The notes under the pieces: model-generated
The model's database searches: none
What the model was told of the DNA's origin: nothing
Seen by the model: the letters and a program-made list of their open reading frames with translations, nothing else
Part shown: positions 21,311 through 31,511 of the stretch, one piece after another
Layout: each line of letters starts with the position of its first letter
Position numbering within the stretch: position 1 is the first letter of the stretch
NCBI GenBank assembly: GCA_011947345.1
Contig: JAAVTG010000581.1
Location: 186,001 to 250,000, forward strand
Length of the DNA: 64,000 nt
Direction of reading: 5' to 3'
From: Phytophthora quininea
Lineage: Eukaryota > Oomycota > Peronosporomycetes > Peronosporales > Peronosporaceae
Program-made: the position numbers and the translations under genes

Positions 21311-21887
21311 GCCAGTTATGTTAAGGTACCAAGAAGCTCTCGCCCGAGCTCAAGAGCGCATGCGTGACATCTACGACAAGAACCGCGTCGAACAAAACTT
21401 TAAGGTTGGCGATCGGGTGTACTTGAGCGCATAGAACTTGGATCCGAAACACACCGATCTGCTCAACTCGGCCAAGTTTGGCCCCAAGTGGATAGAGCCA
21501 TATACAATCGTCCGCAAGGTTCACACCCACGCGTATGAGCTTAACATCCAAGCTGGCAACAGACTGTATCCAGTGTTTAACACAGGGTCACTGAAACCGT
21601 ATCAGGAAACAACACGTTTGTCACGACCAAGCGATGTGGTCCTAGCAGACGGGAGCGTTAGTCAAGTGATTAAACAACTCCTGAAAAAGCATCACCGAAA
21701 GAGACGTACCGAATTTCTTGTGGAGTGGGTAGGGGAGGATACGCCAACATGGGAGCCCGTAGAAAACCTCTCACAAGTACCTGGCCAGATCTCGAACTTT
21801 GAGAAGGTCCGAAGGAAGAAGTGACGAAGACGAAGAAGTCGAACGTGAAGGGGGCCAAAGCCTACATGTATTCCTGTTATACATCCC

Positions 21888-23579
21888 CTACGGTGTCTGC
21901 TGCTTCTTCTTCCCACGGCGAGTCTTCTTCCGATTGGGCCTCGCCTTGCGCTTTCCATGGCGGCAAAGGTACCCCGGATTGTGCTTGACAAAGCTCATCC
22001 ACTTCACCTGGTCCAGGTACGCCAGCGTTGACAGAGGTTCTGGGTCCACAGCAGGATTCACGCTATCGAGAATAGTCACGCCGACACCAGGACCGTGTGT
22101 GAGGAAAACCACACAGTGACCAAAGCGCTTCTCCCCGACGCTCGCAATATGAACTCCCTGTGTCCAGTGTCTGGCCAAACTTCTCAAACGTCTTCACGTA
22201 GGTATACGAACCCACAAGACGATTTGGGAACAAGAGCTCATAATCCAGGAGGGTGTTGTTACTTTGGAGAACGCGGTAGAAATTCGTGGCGTCGTCACGT
22301 GAGACGCCGTAGATTGTGAGCGGGTACTCAACCGCAAAGGCTGGCCAGAGATCAGCCACCTGCGACGCGAGCTTGGAGCCCGAAATATGGTAGCAGGCCG
22401 CGCGCACAGCAACTAGGAAGCAGTCACCGCTTCGAGACGCAGCGTCTCGATTGGTGAAATACTTCTTGGGATATTTGGCGAAAGTGAGCGGACTCAATTC
22501 GTCGATCCAAACATCGACTTGCGCCATCATCAGACTGCACTTGGCAACAAGATGCTCTTCCCAAACCCAGCTCGATTGCAGAAGTTTGGTCTTCCATTCC
22601 ACGAGGTAGCAAAAATGAGGGTGCTCGCCCTTGACGTCGTGAAGCTGGATGATTGGACATGTCTCCGAATAGTCCCGTGGAGCGACTTTGTCGTAGTTAT
22701 TCTCGCGACCATTGGCATGGCGCGTCTTCGGGGTGTCTGGCAAGTCAACTGGATGCCAAGCACCCGACTCAGTACCCCGCAAGCGTTGCAGCGTGTTATC
22801 CAGTACGCCAGCGTCGTCGTCACTTCTGTCACCGTCGAAGAGCTCAGAGTCGGACGCGGTCGGCGATGGCGGCCATACCGTGGATAAGAACTCGGATTCG
22901 TCATCGGAAGACACATGCTCCTCTTCGTCGTTGGAAATGTCAAAGAAGTCGTTGAAAGCCTGCTCTTGCGAACGGTTCTGCAGCTCCTCTACCGACTCAT
23001 CGAGAGCATCAGAAGTTCTTGCGGCCCGAGCATCGTCATCTTCAGCAGAGTCGGAGACTGGGCGCAAAGGTGATGACTGAAGCGATGATGGACGCGACGA
23101 TGACAGCGACGACTGCGACGTCGTCAGCGGCGACGACGGCGATACTACCAGCGAAACCGCAAACCGCACGGTAGGAGCCGCACCAGCACGGCTCAGACGC
23201 TCCTTTGTGGCACGAATCCCAGCAGTGGCTCGGAGATCCAGAAGCAGCGGCAACGCAGGCTGAGAAGGCGACGGCAGCACCTCTTTCAACGGCTGGGCAC
23301 GACGAGCAGGAGGGGCGGAGCACCGCGCTCCAGACGAGCCTTGGTGACACGGAGACCAGCTGTGGCTTGGAACTGTTGAAGCAAGGCAGACGAAGCCTCA
23401 GACAACGCCTGCGAAGGCGAGGGGGCAGCAGAAGCAAGGGACCCCATCGAAGTAGCCATGGTGGCCGTGTCGAGGCGGAACCCACTCGAAACCAGTCCAG
23501 CCTGGCCAAGGCGAAGATAAACTGGTTCAAGCGAGTTTCGATGAGTTTTCACCTGTCTGAACTGTGGGGGGCGGCTCAC
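21888..23579 (-). pseudogene. Chromodomain plus putative cysteine-protease ORF, frameshifted
   Basis: The 408-residue ORF (23289-22063) starts with a Ser/Asp-rich region, then a chromodomain-like segment (HFCYLVEWKTKLLQSSWVWE) at about residues 245-270. A domain beginning SRSGDCFLVAVRAACYHISG follows, with DCF in the position of a protease nucleophile. After a shift near 22150 the sequence goes on with GEKRFGHCVVFLTHGPGVGV and ILDSVN. Cys, His and Asp/Asn in this order and spacing resemble papain-fold or OTU-type peptidases, but I cannot assign a family. An upstream frame (23579-23286) carries a proline/serine-rich N-terminus. It is antisense to, and tail to tail with, the gypsy chromodomain. 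Probably element-borne. Confidence 0.55.
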
Positions 23580-23635
23580 TTTCCTTTTGGCGCGCCCTCC
23601 CCCAAAGCCCCTTCGCTTACAATTTGATATATGAA
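23545..23635 (+). repeat. Conserved block shared with 47648-47738 (opposite orientation)
   Basis: About 90 bases, from gagttttcacctgtctgaac through ttttggcgcgccctccccc to tttgatatat, match the reverse complement of 47738-47648 with only scattered differences. In the second copy it lies directly before a gypsy gag start, so it is probably an untranslated leader or LTR-proximal part of a gypsy family. Confidence 0.85.
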
Positions 23636-23952
23636 AGCTATCCTACCGAAGTTCCTCTGCCTCGATAGTCTACCTCTATGATGCGCATGCGTAGGTGAGC
23701 TTCAAGTAGTTGTAGACGGAGCTCAAGCAGTTATCTGCTTGCGTGGTCCTCGACGTTGAATCTTTTCTGTTGAAATGAGATTTAGTTTGGACTCGCGGCG
23801 ATATTGACCCGCAGCCACGGCTCTGGGAAAGGGATCTCTTGTATTTGTGTAGCAGTAGCTAGGAGAACTATTCGCTCATTCATTCCCAAATACTCCTTCG
23901 AACTCACAAGTGACTTGGTGGGCTTCGCATCGCAATAGGGTTCTGAGCCCAA

Positions 23953-26900
23953 ATGGCGACCTCTGGTAACAAGACAGAAGGCTCGACGAAGGTCGCGGAC
24001 GTCACCTGGACGAAGAAGGACGCCCGAAGGACTGAAAAGGCTGTGACTGGCCGCTCTACAAGAACGTCATGGTGCGCTATCTGAAGTGCTACGAGGTGGG
24101 TGTTGGTCTGACCGACCTGGATGACGTCTGCGGGGGTACAATCACTCCTGGAACGAACTGGTCTCTCACCGAAGTTACCAAGTACGAGACTTGCTGGGGA
24201 AATCATAGCAAGCTCTCTCGTCTACGTTAGCGACTCAAGTGATAAGCTACGACAAAGGCTCGGAGATGTGGACCTACCTGTCGAAGAGATTTGAAGGCCG
24301 TGAAAATGAGACGACGACTCTCTTTACCCAGCGTACTTCCGTCAGAAGCTGGAGGCTGTGTCGTGTCGTCCCGGGGCTGATGTTAAGAATCACCTCAATT
24401 ACATGATTTCTCTCCGCGAGCATTTGGCGGTGCTGAAAGAGACTGTTGGAGACCCTTGGGTGGTGGACTTGATGATCCGATCGATGTCACAGTTCAGCTA
24501 CTACCAGCACCTCCAGTCCGTGTTGCTATTTGGTAGAGAGAAGATTCGCACTCCGGAGGAAGCAAAGGCTATGATCCTCATGATGGATAAGAACATCAAC
24601 ATCATGGTCGAGAAGCAGATGCAGTACCGGAAGAACAGTGGAGGCAACGGGAATGGTAGCCAAACCAGAACAGTGCCAATGCTAAAAAGGACAAGTCACG
24701 GCGGGACAGAACTAAGGCAAGAATAGCTAAGCCCCACAACAATAGAGAAAGAACAATGAACGGGCTGCTCAACGCCGTACTGATGCTGAGCAAGGCTCCT
24801 GCTTCTTCTGTCACAAGCCAGGGCACAGGGAAGCTGAGTGCCCAGAAAGAAACAGTGGTGACTCCGGTGGAGGAGATTCTGCTAACAATGCGCAGACCAC
24901 GCCAAGTTTTCGGCCAGTGTTGCGACTAAAATCCAAGAGCAGAAGCACTCGAACGGAAGTGACCACGGCAAGAAGAATGGTACTGCATCGTGAGCTGGAT
25001 TATAGGCTAGAGGAAGAGCAGCTCGGGCTGAAAGGAAGGCGCATGGGATGCAGTATGATGCGTGCAACTGGTGCTTCGACTCGGCTTGCAACCGTCACCT
25101 AGTTGGCGACAAGCGCTACTTTGTGGCTTGCCGAGACCTCGATGAGTCGGAGAAAGTGCCACTCTTCTCGTGTCACGGAGCTTCTATGCCTGAGTGTGTT
25201 GAGACTGTGGAAGTCTAGTAGAATGCAAAGGGCAAGTCGGTGTCTGTTCAACTTGATAATGTCTACTACGCCAAGGACAATGTGAACCTTGTGTCGCAGT
25301 ACAAGTTGGAAGTCCAAGGCTTCAAGGTGTTTTACGACACTGATAAGCATATCTACTCGGCCAAGAAGGAAGAGACTCTCAGCATGTGGGTTCGCCGTAA
25401 CTCGATTGGAATGTACGCCATCACTGCTCGTAATGAATTCTTGCATGGAAACTCAAAGAAGGTGACGACCCCGCGAGTGTTCGTGAATTATGTAGTGACT
25501 GATGGTGTGGAAGGACTTCAAAGGTGGTATGAGCGCTTAGGCCACGCTTGTCCTCTGCACGTATAGGTCATGGCGGATCGCGAGCTGGTAAATGGACTGC
25601 GCCTGCAACAACGCGAGTTTAAGGACTGTGAAGCGTGTCACTTGGGAAGCAAAAGCACGAGGACTAAACAAGTAACTGGAGCGTCATGTCGACCGCCAGA
25701 GCCAGCTCGTGTTTGCTGATTTGCTGTTCCCACAGACAACTAACAGCTCCCGCTACTCAGTCGTTCTCGTGATCCTGGATGGCTACAGTCGATACAACTC
25801 GGCTTACCCGATGAGGTCCAAGGAAGTAAGTGAGGTGAAAGCTTACATTCGCCGGTACGTGACGTGGGCTGAACGTCAACGTGCCGGTTGTCGTGTGCAG
25901 AAAATAGTCACTGACAATGGAGGCGAGTTCTGCAACGGCAAGATTGACGCTTGGTATCAGTGCCAAGGCATTGTCCATAGCAAAATTCCTCCGAGGTCTT
26001 CGCGTTTAAATTTGTGCGAACGCTCGCGCCAAACGCTGACCGGGATTGTTGAGACGATGATGGCCAACGCAGGCTTTCCACCCTCGTTTTGGGTGGATAC
26101 TTTGGCGACCGCCGTTTACCTCAAGAATCGAGTGTATACACGCGCCACTGGAAAGACCCCATACGAGATAATGTAAGGCGGACGACCGGACTTGCATTAC
26201 GTCCGTTGTGTCGGCGCTCTAGCTTACGCCCACACCAAGGTGGGGTCGAACTGCTCGAAGTTTGACGACAACAGCCGGATTGGCTACGTGCTGAGCTACC
26301 AGGAGGGCCATCTTGGCTGCAAGCTCTACTTTCCGCAGGCACACACGGTGGTTTTTATGCTGGATGCCAAGTACAATGAAGCAATAGTGTACAAGGAGAG
26401 ATACGATCAGGAAGATGAAGTGGTTGAGTGGTCTTACGAGGCTCAACAAGATGGAGTAGCTGGCAAGACAAGACCCCAGATGAAGACTACCCTGCTTTTG
26501 ATGACGAGGAGAGCACTGATGAAGTGCACCTCGATGGGCCAGAGAAGAGCAGCAGCGTCTTTTATGAAGCTCCAGCAAAAGCAACTGATGAAGAGTTGGT
26601 TTTCAATCTGCCGCGCACTCATGAACGTGGAGAAGTGCTAGTGCCAACCAAGGAAGAAGGTGAAGCTCAAAATAAAGATGTTCCTGCTGACAATTGTGCA
26701 GTTATTGGCGCAGACGATGGTGTTGACGAAGACACAGACAACGGAACTATTGTTGACGATGGCCCCGACGCCACGAAGTCGATGAAGAGTCAGCTGATGA
26801 CCTGAAAGCCGACACTGAAGTCATGTCGTGCCAGAGTACCGAGGACCAGGTCAGTGAAGCTGAGACTAACTTGCCCGAGATGAGCATGGACAACGAAATT

Positions 26901-27905
26901 CTTGCTGCTACAGTTGAAGCGCAGTGTGTTGAAGGCTCTCACCTCGGCGTGCGCTGTTTGCGTGAAGAAACTAGCAGTGAGGCTCGTGGCGAGCACCAGC
27001 CAAAGAAAAGAAAGGCTGGATTGATTGAGCTCGATGATCGTATGGATCCAGACTTTGCTTTCTTCTCTACCGTGACCTACGCCATGGAAACTGTCGCAGA
27101 AGACGTTGAACATGAGTGGCATATCTCCGAAGTGCGACTGCCGCGTACGTACAAGGCTGCCATGGCATCACTGTAGAGCCAGGAATGGTGGAAAGGGATG
27201 GAACAAAAATGGTAACCATGGAGGCCAAGGACGATTGGAACTCGTGTCGGAAGACGAGGTACCGTCCGGCAAGAAACTTTGAACACGATGTGGCGGTACC
27301 AAGCAAAAACGGATGACCTTGGGAACGTCAAAAGATTTCGCTCGTGACTTGTGGCTGTTGGAAATGAGCAGCTGGCTGTCATTGATTACAGCGAGATTTT
27401 CTTGCCGGTAGCCAGGATGGCTACGCTTAGACTGTTCTTGGAGTTGTGTTTGATGTTGGACCTGACTCCGTAACGGTGTGACGTGTCCACTGCGTACTTG
27501 AACGCGCTGCTAAAAATCGTACAGTTTGTCAAGCATATTCCGGGTTTTCCGTGTCCGAAAGGCATGGTGTGGAAAGTAAAGCAAGCACTCTACGGACTGC
27601 GCCAATCCGGCCGTGAGTGGTACGAGCTGATCTCGATGTGGCTCAAGAGCAGGGCTTTACGCAGTGTACGACTGAACCGTGTGCGAAGGCGATGTGACGA
27701 TGTTGCGGTTGCTTTACATAGACGATATTATCGTGGCGACCAACTCAGATTCGTTGAAGGTGAAACTATTTCAGAAGCTCAACAAAGCCATCCCGCCACT
27801 GGGTGTTGTTTGCACTGCGGCCAATTTAACCACGTCGTGCGCCTCGGTTATCACCCTTCTGCTTGGCCCAGTACTTGTTCACAACGTGCTCCAGTTTCCG
27901 CAGTA
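23953..27905 (+). mobile_element. Ty1/copia retrotransposon, degenerate and 3'-truncated
   Basis: Gag starts near 23953 (MATSGNKTEGSTKVADVTW) with a helical Gag block at 24358-24720 (REHLAVLKETVGDPWVVDLM) and a CCHC knuckle (CFFCHKPGHREAEC) near 24800. Protease (FDSACNRHLVGDKRYF) is near 25080. GAG-pre-integrase (LQRWYERLGHACPLHV, CEACHLGS) is at 25530-25650. The integrase core at 25709-26176 has VFADLLFPQT, IVTDNGGEFCNG and LCERSRQTLTGIVE. A long acidic linker follows, then reverse transcriptase blocks (KQALYGLRQSGREWYE near 27580, LLYIDDIIVATNSDSLK near 27710). RNase H is missing, so the 3' end is lost after about 27900. Stops and shifts occur throughout, and LTRs were not identified. Confidence 0.9.
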
Positions 27906-27959
27906 GATACAGTGGCGAGTCTCACGCTCAGTATTGAACGCATCGCGACGTAATCTTAA

Positions 27960-30240
27960 CCCTTTCGCGAATGGCTTGAGTTGCATTCCATAGAAGCGTC
28001 CATACTAGCTTGGCGAGCGCGAAGCGAAGCGGTCTATTCCGTACCGTTTTCATCTACTACTCTTTAGATCGGAACTTCAAGTGGTAGCAATTAAAGGTAC
28101 GGCGAGGATGCGCTGGTCATCAGAGCGGTCCAACACGGACCGTTTTAGTTATTCGCTTTGATTAACCAAAAGAAATTCTGGACGGCCGAGCTGTGGTTGG
28201 TTGCTGAATATGGCTGCACGCCAATACCACGCAACCGGCACGAAATTTACGTGTAAACTACAGTGTTGCATCGCGAGCATCACCCCAGGCTGCCACTCCG
28301 GAAGACCCCTTCTGCCAAGCAGCAGTCGCTGACCGCCGCCGACCAAAGCAAGAGTTGCTAGCGCCTCGGGCGGTAACGCTTCTCGCGGATTTGCCATCGG
28401 CAGCGCGCCAGCTGCGACAAGAAGTGTGTGTGTGTGGGGGGGCAACGAAAGGGAAGAACGCTGAGTACTTACTGACGCCACAAGGTGTGGATGGCGCGGT
28501 GATGCTACTGTGTCGGTGCATCTCGACTTGATCTCGCCGCACGAACTGTGCCGAATATGAGCTCCAGCAGCTGCATGGTGCGCTCGTACGGCGACCTCAG
28601 TGGCTGCTCGAGATCCTGTTGACTCAGTACTGACAAGTGCGGTGATCATCTTTGCGTTCCTGCAGGCGCGTCGACGGATAGGCACGAAGGATATACTGGC
28701 ATCTACCACCAACAGCAACCTCATGACTAGTGTTCTCAGCTCAAGGACGAAAATTACCGCACGGATGATGTTCTCCTCATGCTGACGCTGCTGCTCATAT
28801 TGAAAGCGCAGTCTGACCGACCGAGAATGAGTTAGGTGCTGTGGCGTGAGGCAAGTAGCGTCCTGGATTGGCGGTGCCAAGCTCTGTTGACTTGAAGCAG
28901 CGTCGGACCGACACGGTCATCGTCAAAAGCATCGCCCGCCACGACGGCGGCTACTCGGTGTCGTGCGGTAATAACTACTATGCTCTGCGGTACGGAGATC
29001 GTGGTGAGGCTCAACAACTACTCCACCAGACGCTATGCACTCAGGGTGGGCCGCAGTATACCGTTAATACTATTGTGGCCAAGGCAGTTGGAGCCGGACG
29101 ACCAGGCATTTAGCGCGCCGTCATTGCGTGAATCAGCAGAGTACGCTGCGGAACTGGTGCTCACAGTTGACGTTGACGGCGTCGTGGTCTTGGCCATGCA
29201 TTTGGTCGTGCACTGCTGGATAGTAGGCGAAGCTTGAGCAGCGCTTACCAAAAGAGAGACGAGACGGACAAGCACTCCACGGCAAGATGGCGAATGCTGC
29301 AATAGAAGTACATTAGCGATCAAGACGTTGCGATGTTCAAGCACCTACTGAAATCAAGATGCGCTACCACGTGTAAGTTGAAGTGTTCGTCAATCACGGT
29401 TTGTCAGGCGTGAACAGCGGTGTCACAAGCACTACCGCTAATCTGGTGCTTGGAGATGGCACACACATGTTGTTGCCGCTTTATCCCGATGATCGCCGTG
29501 CGCAACACCGACTCCGCACAGACGTTCAGCAACATCGACTCCATGCATACGTACATAGAGTTTGTCCTTCATCTTTCCAGTACTGGCACCGGGAATACTT
29601 CAAAGCCTTGGTCGTTCGGGTCTAGTGCTGGGAAGATAAGCTATCCTTTGTCGTCGACAACAAGAAGCTAAACTACGTCGTCTAGTGCTGAAGACTACGC
29701 TTCATCATCGGCCGGAGAGGCTTCACTCGACTCGTTTAGCTAATAAATTTCAATGCAACACCAACTCCACGCTGCGTTGATCACTGCCATTGACTCCACG
29801 GCTGCATCAGCGACACCACCGACTGCGCTAGCTTCAAGCGATGGCACAACCACCACATCGAGCGCGACTACGAACTACACCGCTACAACTGCCACTTCGA
29901 TCACGGCTTCATGGCCGCTGCGACCACCTCTGGTCGGTGGGAGCGGATGTATCCTCATGCAGCAGCATTGGGACTTGACCGTCCCAAAGAGAGTAAAGCT
30001 TGACTTGACGAACGTCGCTGGCGGCACGATAATTATGTTGTTGGAGAGCGCCACAACTATCAGTAAAGAGGAATGGGACGGCGCGCTGATGTCGCGTGTC
30101 AATCGCTATTGTGTCCAGCTGCAGCACCGAGCGGGAATCGACGCCGAGTATGTCGGCGGCTTTGCTTGGCTCGGGGTTGGCGAGCTTGAACATGAAGAGG
30201 TCACCGTCGTCTGCATGCCGGTCGGACCCGACGGCTGATT
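27960..30240. other. Poorly readable repeat-like region with a few unexplained ORFs
   Basis: The best ORFs are plus 28868-29113 (TVIVKSIARHDGGYSVSCGN), plus 28980-29237 and plus 29753-30238 (161 residues: Thr-rich N-terminus, then ISKEEWDGALMSRVNRYCVQ). They look protein-like but match no family I know and sit in different frames with stops between them. They may be one decayed gene or element of about 1.4 kb on the plus strand. Confidence 0.35.
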
Positions 30241-30917
30241 CCTGTGGCTAGTTCAACAATCCAGCGGACAGGAAAGTGTTCTGGAGAGCGACGGGCTGCT
30301 GGTTGCAAGTACAAGGTCATAGGAGGTCATTCTAGGTCTAGCTCATTAACCAAATTGCTTTTAGCAACTCACCCCGGAGATCACGACAGCTGATTCTCTT
30401 GACGGGCAACTAGCACAGTCCGACCAAGGCGGCTGGTATGGAACTAGCCTCTCCAATCCCGTTTTCTTCAGCATGATGAAGATCTTATCCTCAACGATCG
30501 AAACCTTCAGTATCGAGAGATCGCCGTCAGCACCTTCAGCACCCTGAACCTACACGGGCAGGTCGTCTCTGGGTTGACGCTCGACTTGAGCTGCTGGAAT
30601 GATTCTGCAAAGTTCACAGACGGTTTTGATTGACGCCGATGCTTTAGCTGCAATCGCGATGGAGTCGAGCGGATGGTGAAAATCGCAAATCTTCTCATGT
30701 ACTGGTACGACGCTTTCATGCAAGCTGCCCACGTTGAGGAGAGAAGATCAAGTCAGATAGAGGTGCTACCTCAAGGCAAGTTGACGACAGCGGCACCGTG
30801 ATAATATATATTAATTTTAGTACAGTATTGAAGATGGAAAAACATGTTGAACAAAGTATCGTAATGCAGTTGCATGTGCATATCATTTCAAAGTGACCAT
30901 TCCCTTTATGTCGTCGC
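30241..30917. other. No supported feature
   Basis: Only short ORFs in all frames, with an AT-rich stretch near 30790-30840. Confidence 0.4.
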
Positions 30918-31511
30918 TTGCCCAGCAACATGCTGCAGGATGAGCAAATCTCTCCAATTCAACAAGGTGGTCAGGACCTAGAACGCACCAATCCACCGGG
31001 GTGTCTCAGCGCTGCCAAGAAGGGCAGGCTGAGCGTCGAGGACCACAGCGCAAGAAGACTAGCAGCAAGCAGGAAGCGACCTGCCATCTCACAGAGTCAG
31101 AAGAGAAGCGCTGCGATCACAAGACAACCATCCGGCAAAGTCAAGTGTCCTCTAGAGCGAAGATGGAATTTAGATGAAGCTCTTCAAAGTTCAGACCTTA
31201 ACATCAGCCAGGATTGCGAAGTACCCAGGACAGCATTACTGCTCTTTCGAACGAGGCTCAAGAACGAGAATCGGCTCCAAAGACGCACCGTAGGTATGGC
31301 CCTGTCACGGCTGCGCTATATATCGACAAACGGGTGGCATTTTCCCCGGCGAAAGAGGTGTGTGTCAAATCGACTATTTGATGATGCTGGATGTGCCTAC
31401 ATTCCTGGTCGGGTAACGCGATTCGACAAGAACCGAGGTTATTTTGAAATTCAATGCCTAGACACTCAGTTTCAAATGAAAGTACAAAAATGTGAGCACG
31501 ACCGTTGGTAA
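30918..31511 (+). CDS. Hypothetical basic 197-residue ORF, probably element-borne
   Basis: Intact ORF from MPSNMLQDEQISPIQQGG. The first 100 residues are Arg/Lys/Ser-rich and likely disordered. The C-terminal part has GRVTRFDKNRGYFEIQCLDT, a small beta-rich segment of the sort found in some oomycete transposon proteins. It could be the N-terminal part of a transposase whose remainder is lost. I do not recognise it further. Its Lys/Arg-rich character makes chance openness less likely, but expression is doubtful inside this repeat block. Confidence 0.35.
   Translation: MPSNMLQDEQISPIQQGGQDLERTNPPGCLSAAKKGRLSVEDHSARRLAASRKRPAISQSQKRSAAITRQPSGKVKCPLERRWNLDEALQSSDLNISQDCEVPRTALLLFRTRLKNENRLQRRTVGMALSRLRYISTNGWHFPRRKRCVSNRLFDDAGCAYIPGRVTRFDKNRGYFEIQCLDTQFQMKVQKCEHDRW

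Larger units (their letters stand above)
18881..21317 (-). mobile_element. Crypton (tyrosine-recombinase transposon) inserted in the gypsy element
   Basis: The gypsy polyprotein is interrupted after about 18880 (HERQAVIL) and resumes near 21320 (RYQEALARAQERM). The 2.4 kb between reads on the opposite strand as a Crypton: a tyrosine recombinase at 21054-20085 and a GCR1-type DNA-binding tail at 19268-19032. Cryptons integrate by site-specific recombination and make no long terminal repeats, and none are seen. Exact ends are uncertain by some tens of bases. A perfect hairpin lies just inside the right end (21287-21310). Several frameshifts show that the copy is dead. Confidence 0.75.
16310..21824 (+). 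mobile_element. Ty3/gypsy (chromovirus-type) retrotransposon, degenerate, split by a Crypton
   Basis: Coding runs along the plus strand with many shifts and stops. Reverse transcriptase: KPVGWRIMDDYRYLNSITVR near 16680, KMNLMSAYYQVLM, SFYDDDIYIFTKS (catalytic YDDD box) near 16990 and LGLTGYVQRFCSE. RNase H: DHKSLEGLFTKKMANRRLAR near 17650. Integrase: the zinc-binding H-H-C-C near 18140-18270 (GGHDAYYGGHPGDERTYL, SCEPCRR), then the core (MDVIADLTRTERKYDSVWVV, SIVSDRDRKFVF, AHRAQGDAQTERMNRTLEEY). Coding breaks off near 18880 and resumes near 21325 with EALARAQERMRDIYDKN. It ends in a chromodomain (RRTEFLVEWVGEDTPTWEPV) at about 21700-21760. Gag, protease and LTRs were not identified. Inactive. 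Confidence 0.9.

Noticed and set aside
22653..23080. Plus ORFs opposite the chromodomain/protease ORF
   Set aside because: No motifs, and the minus frame carries recognisable domains in order.
28149..28880. 243-residue minus ORF
   Set aside because: No motif, mixed composition and a simple-repeat stretch (tgtgtgtgtgggggg near 28430). Not supportable as a gene.
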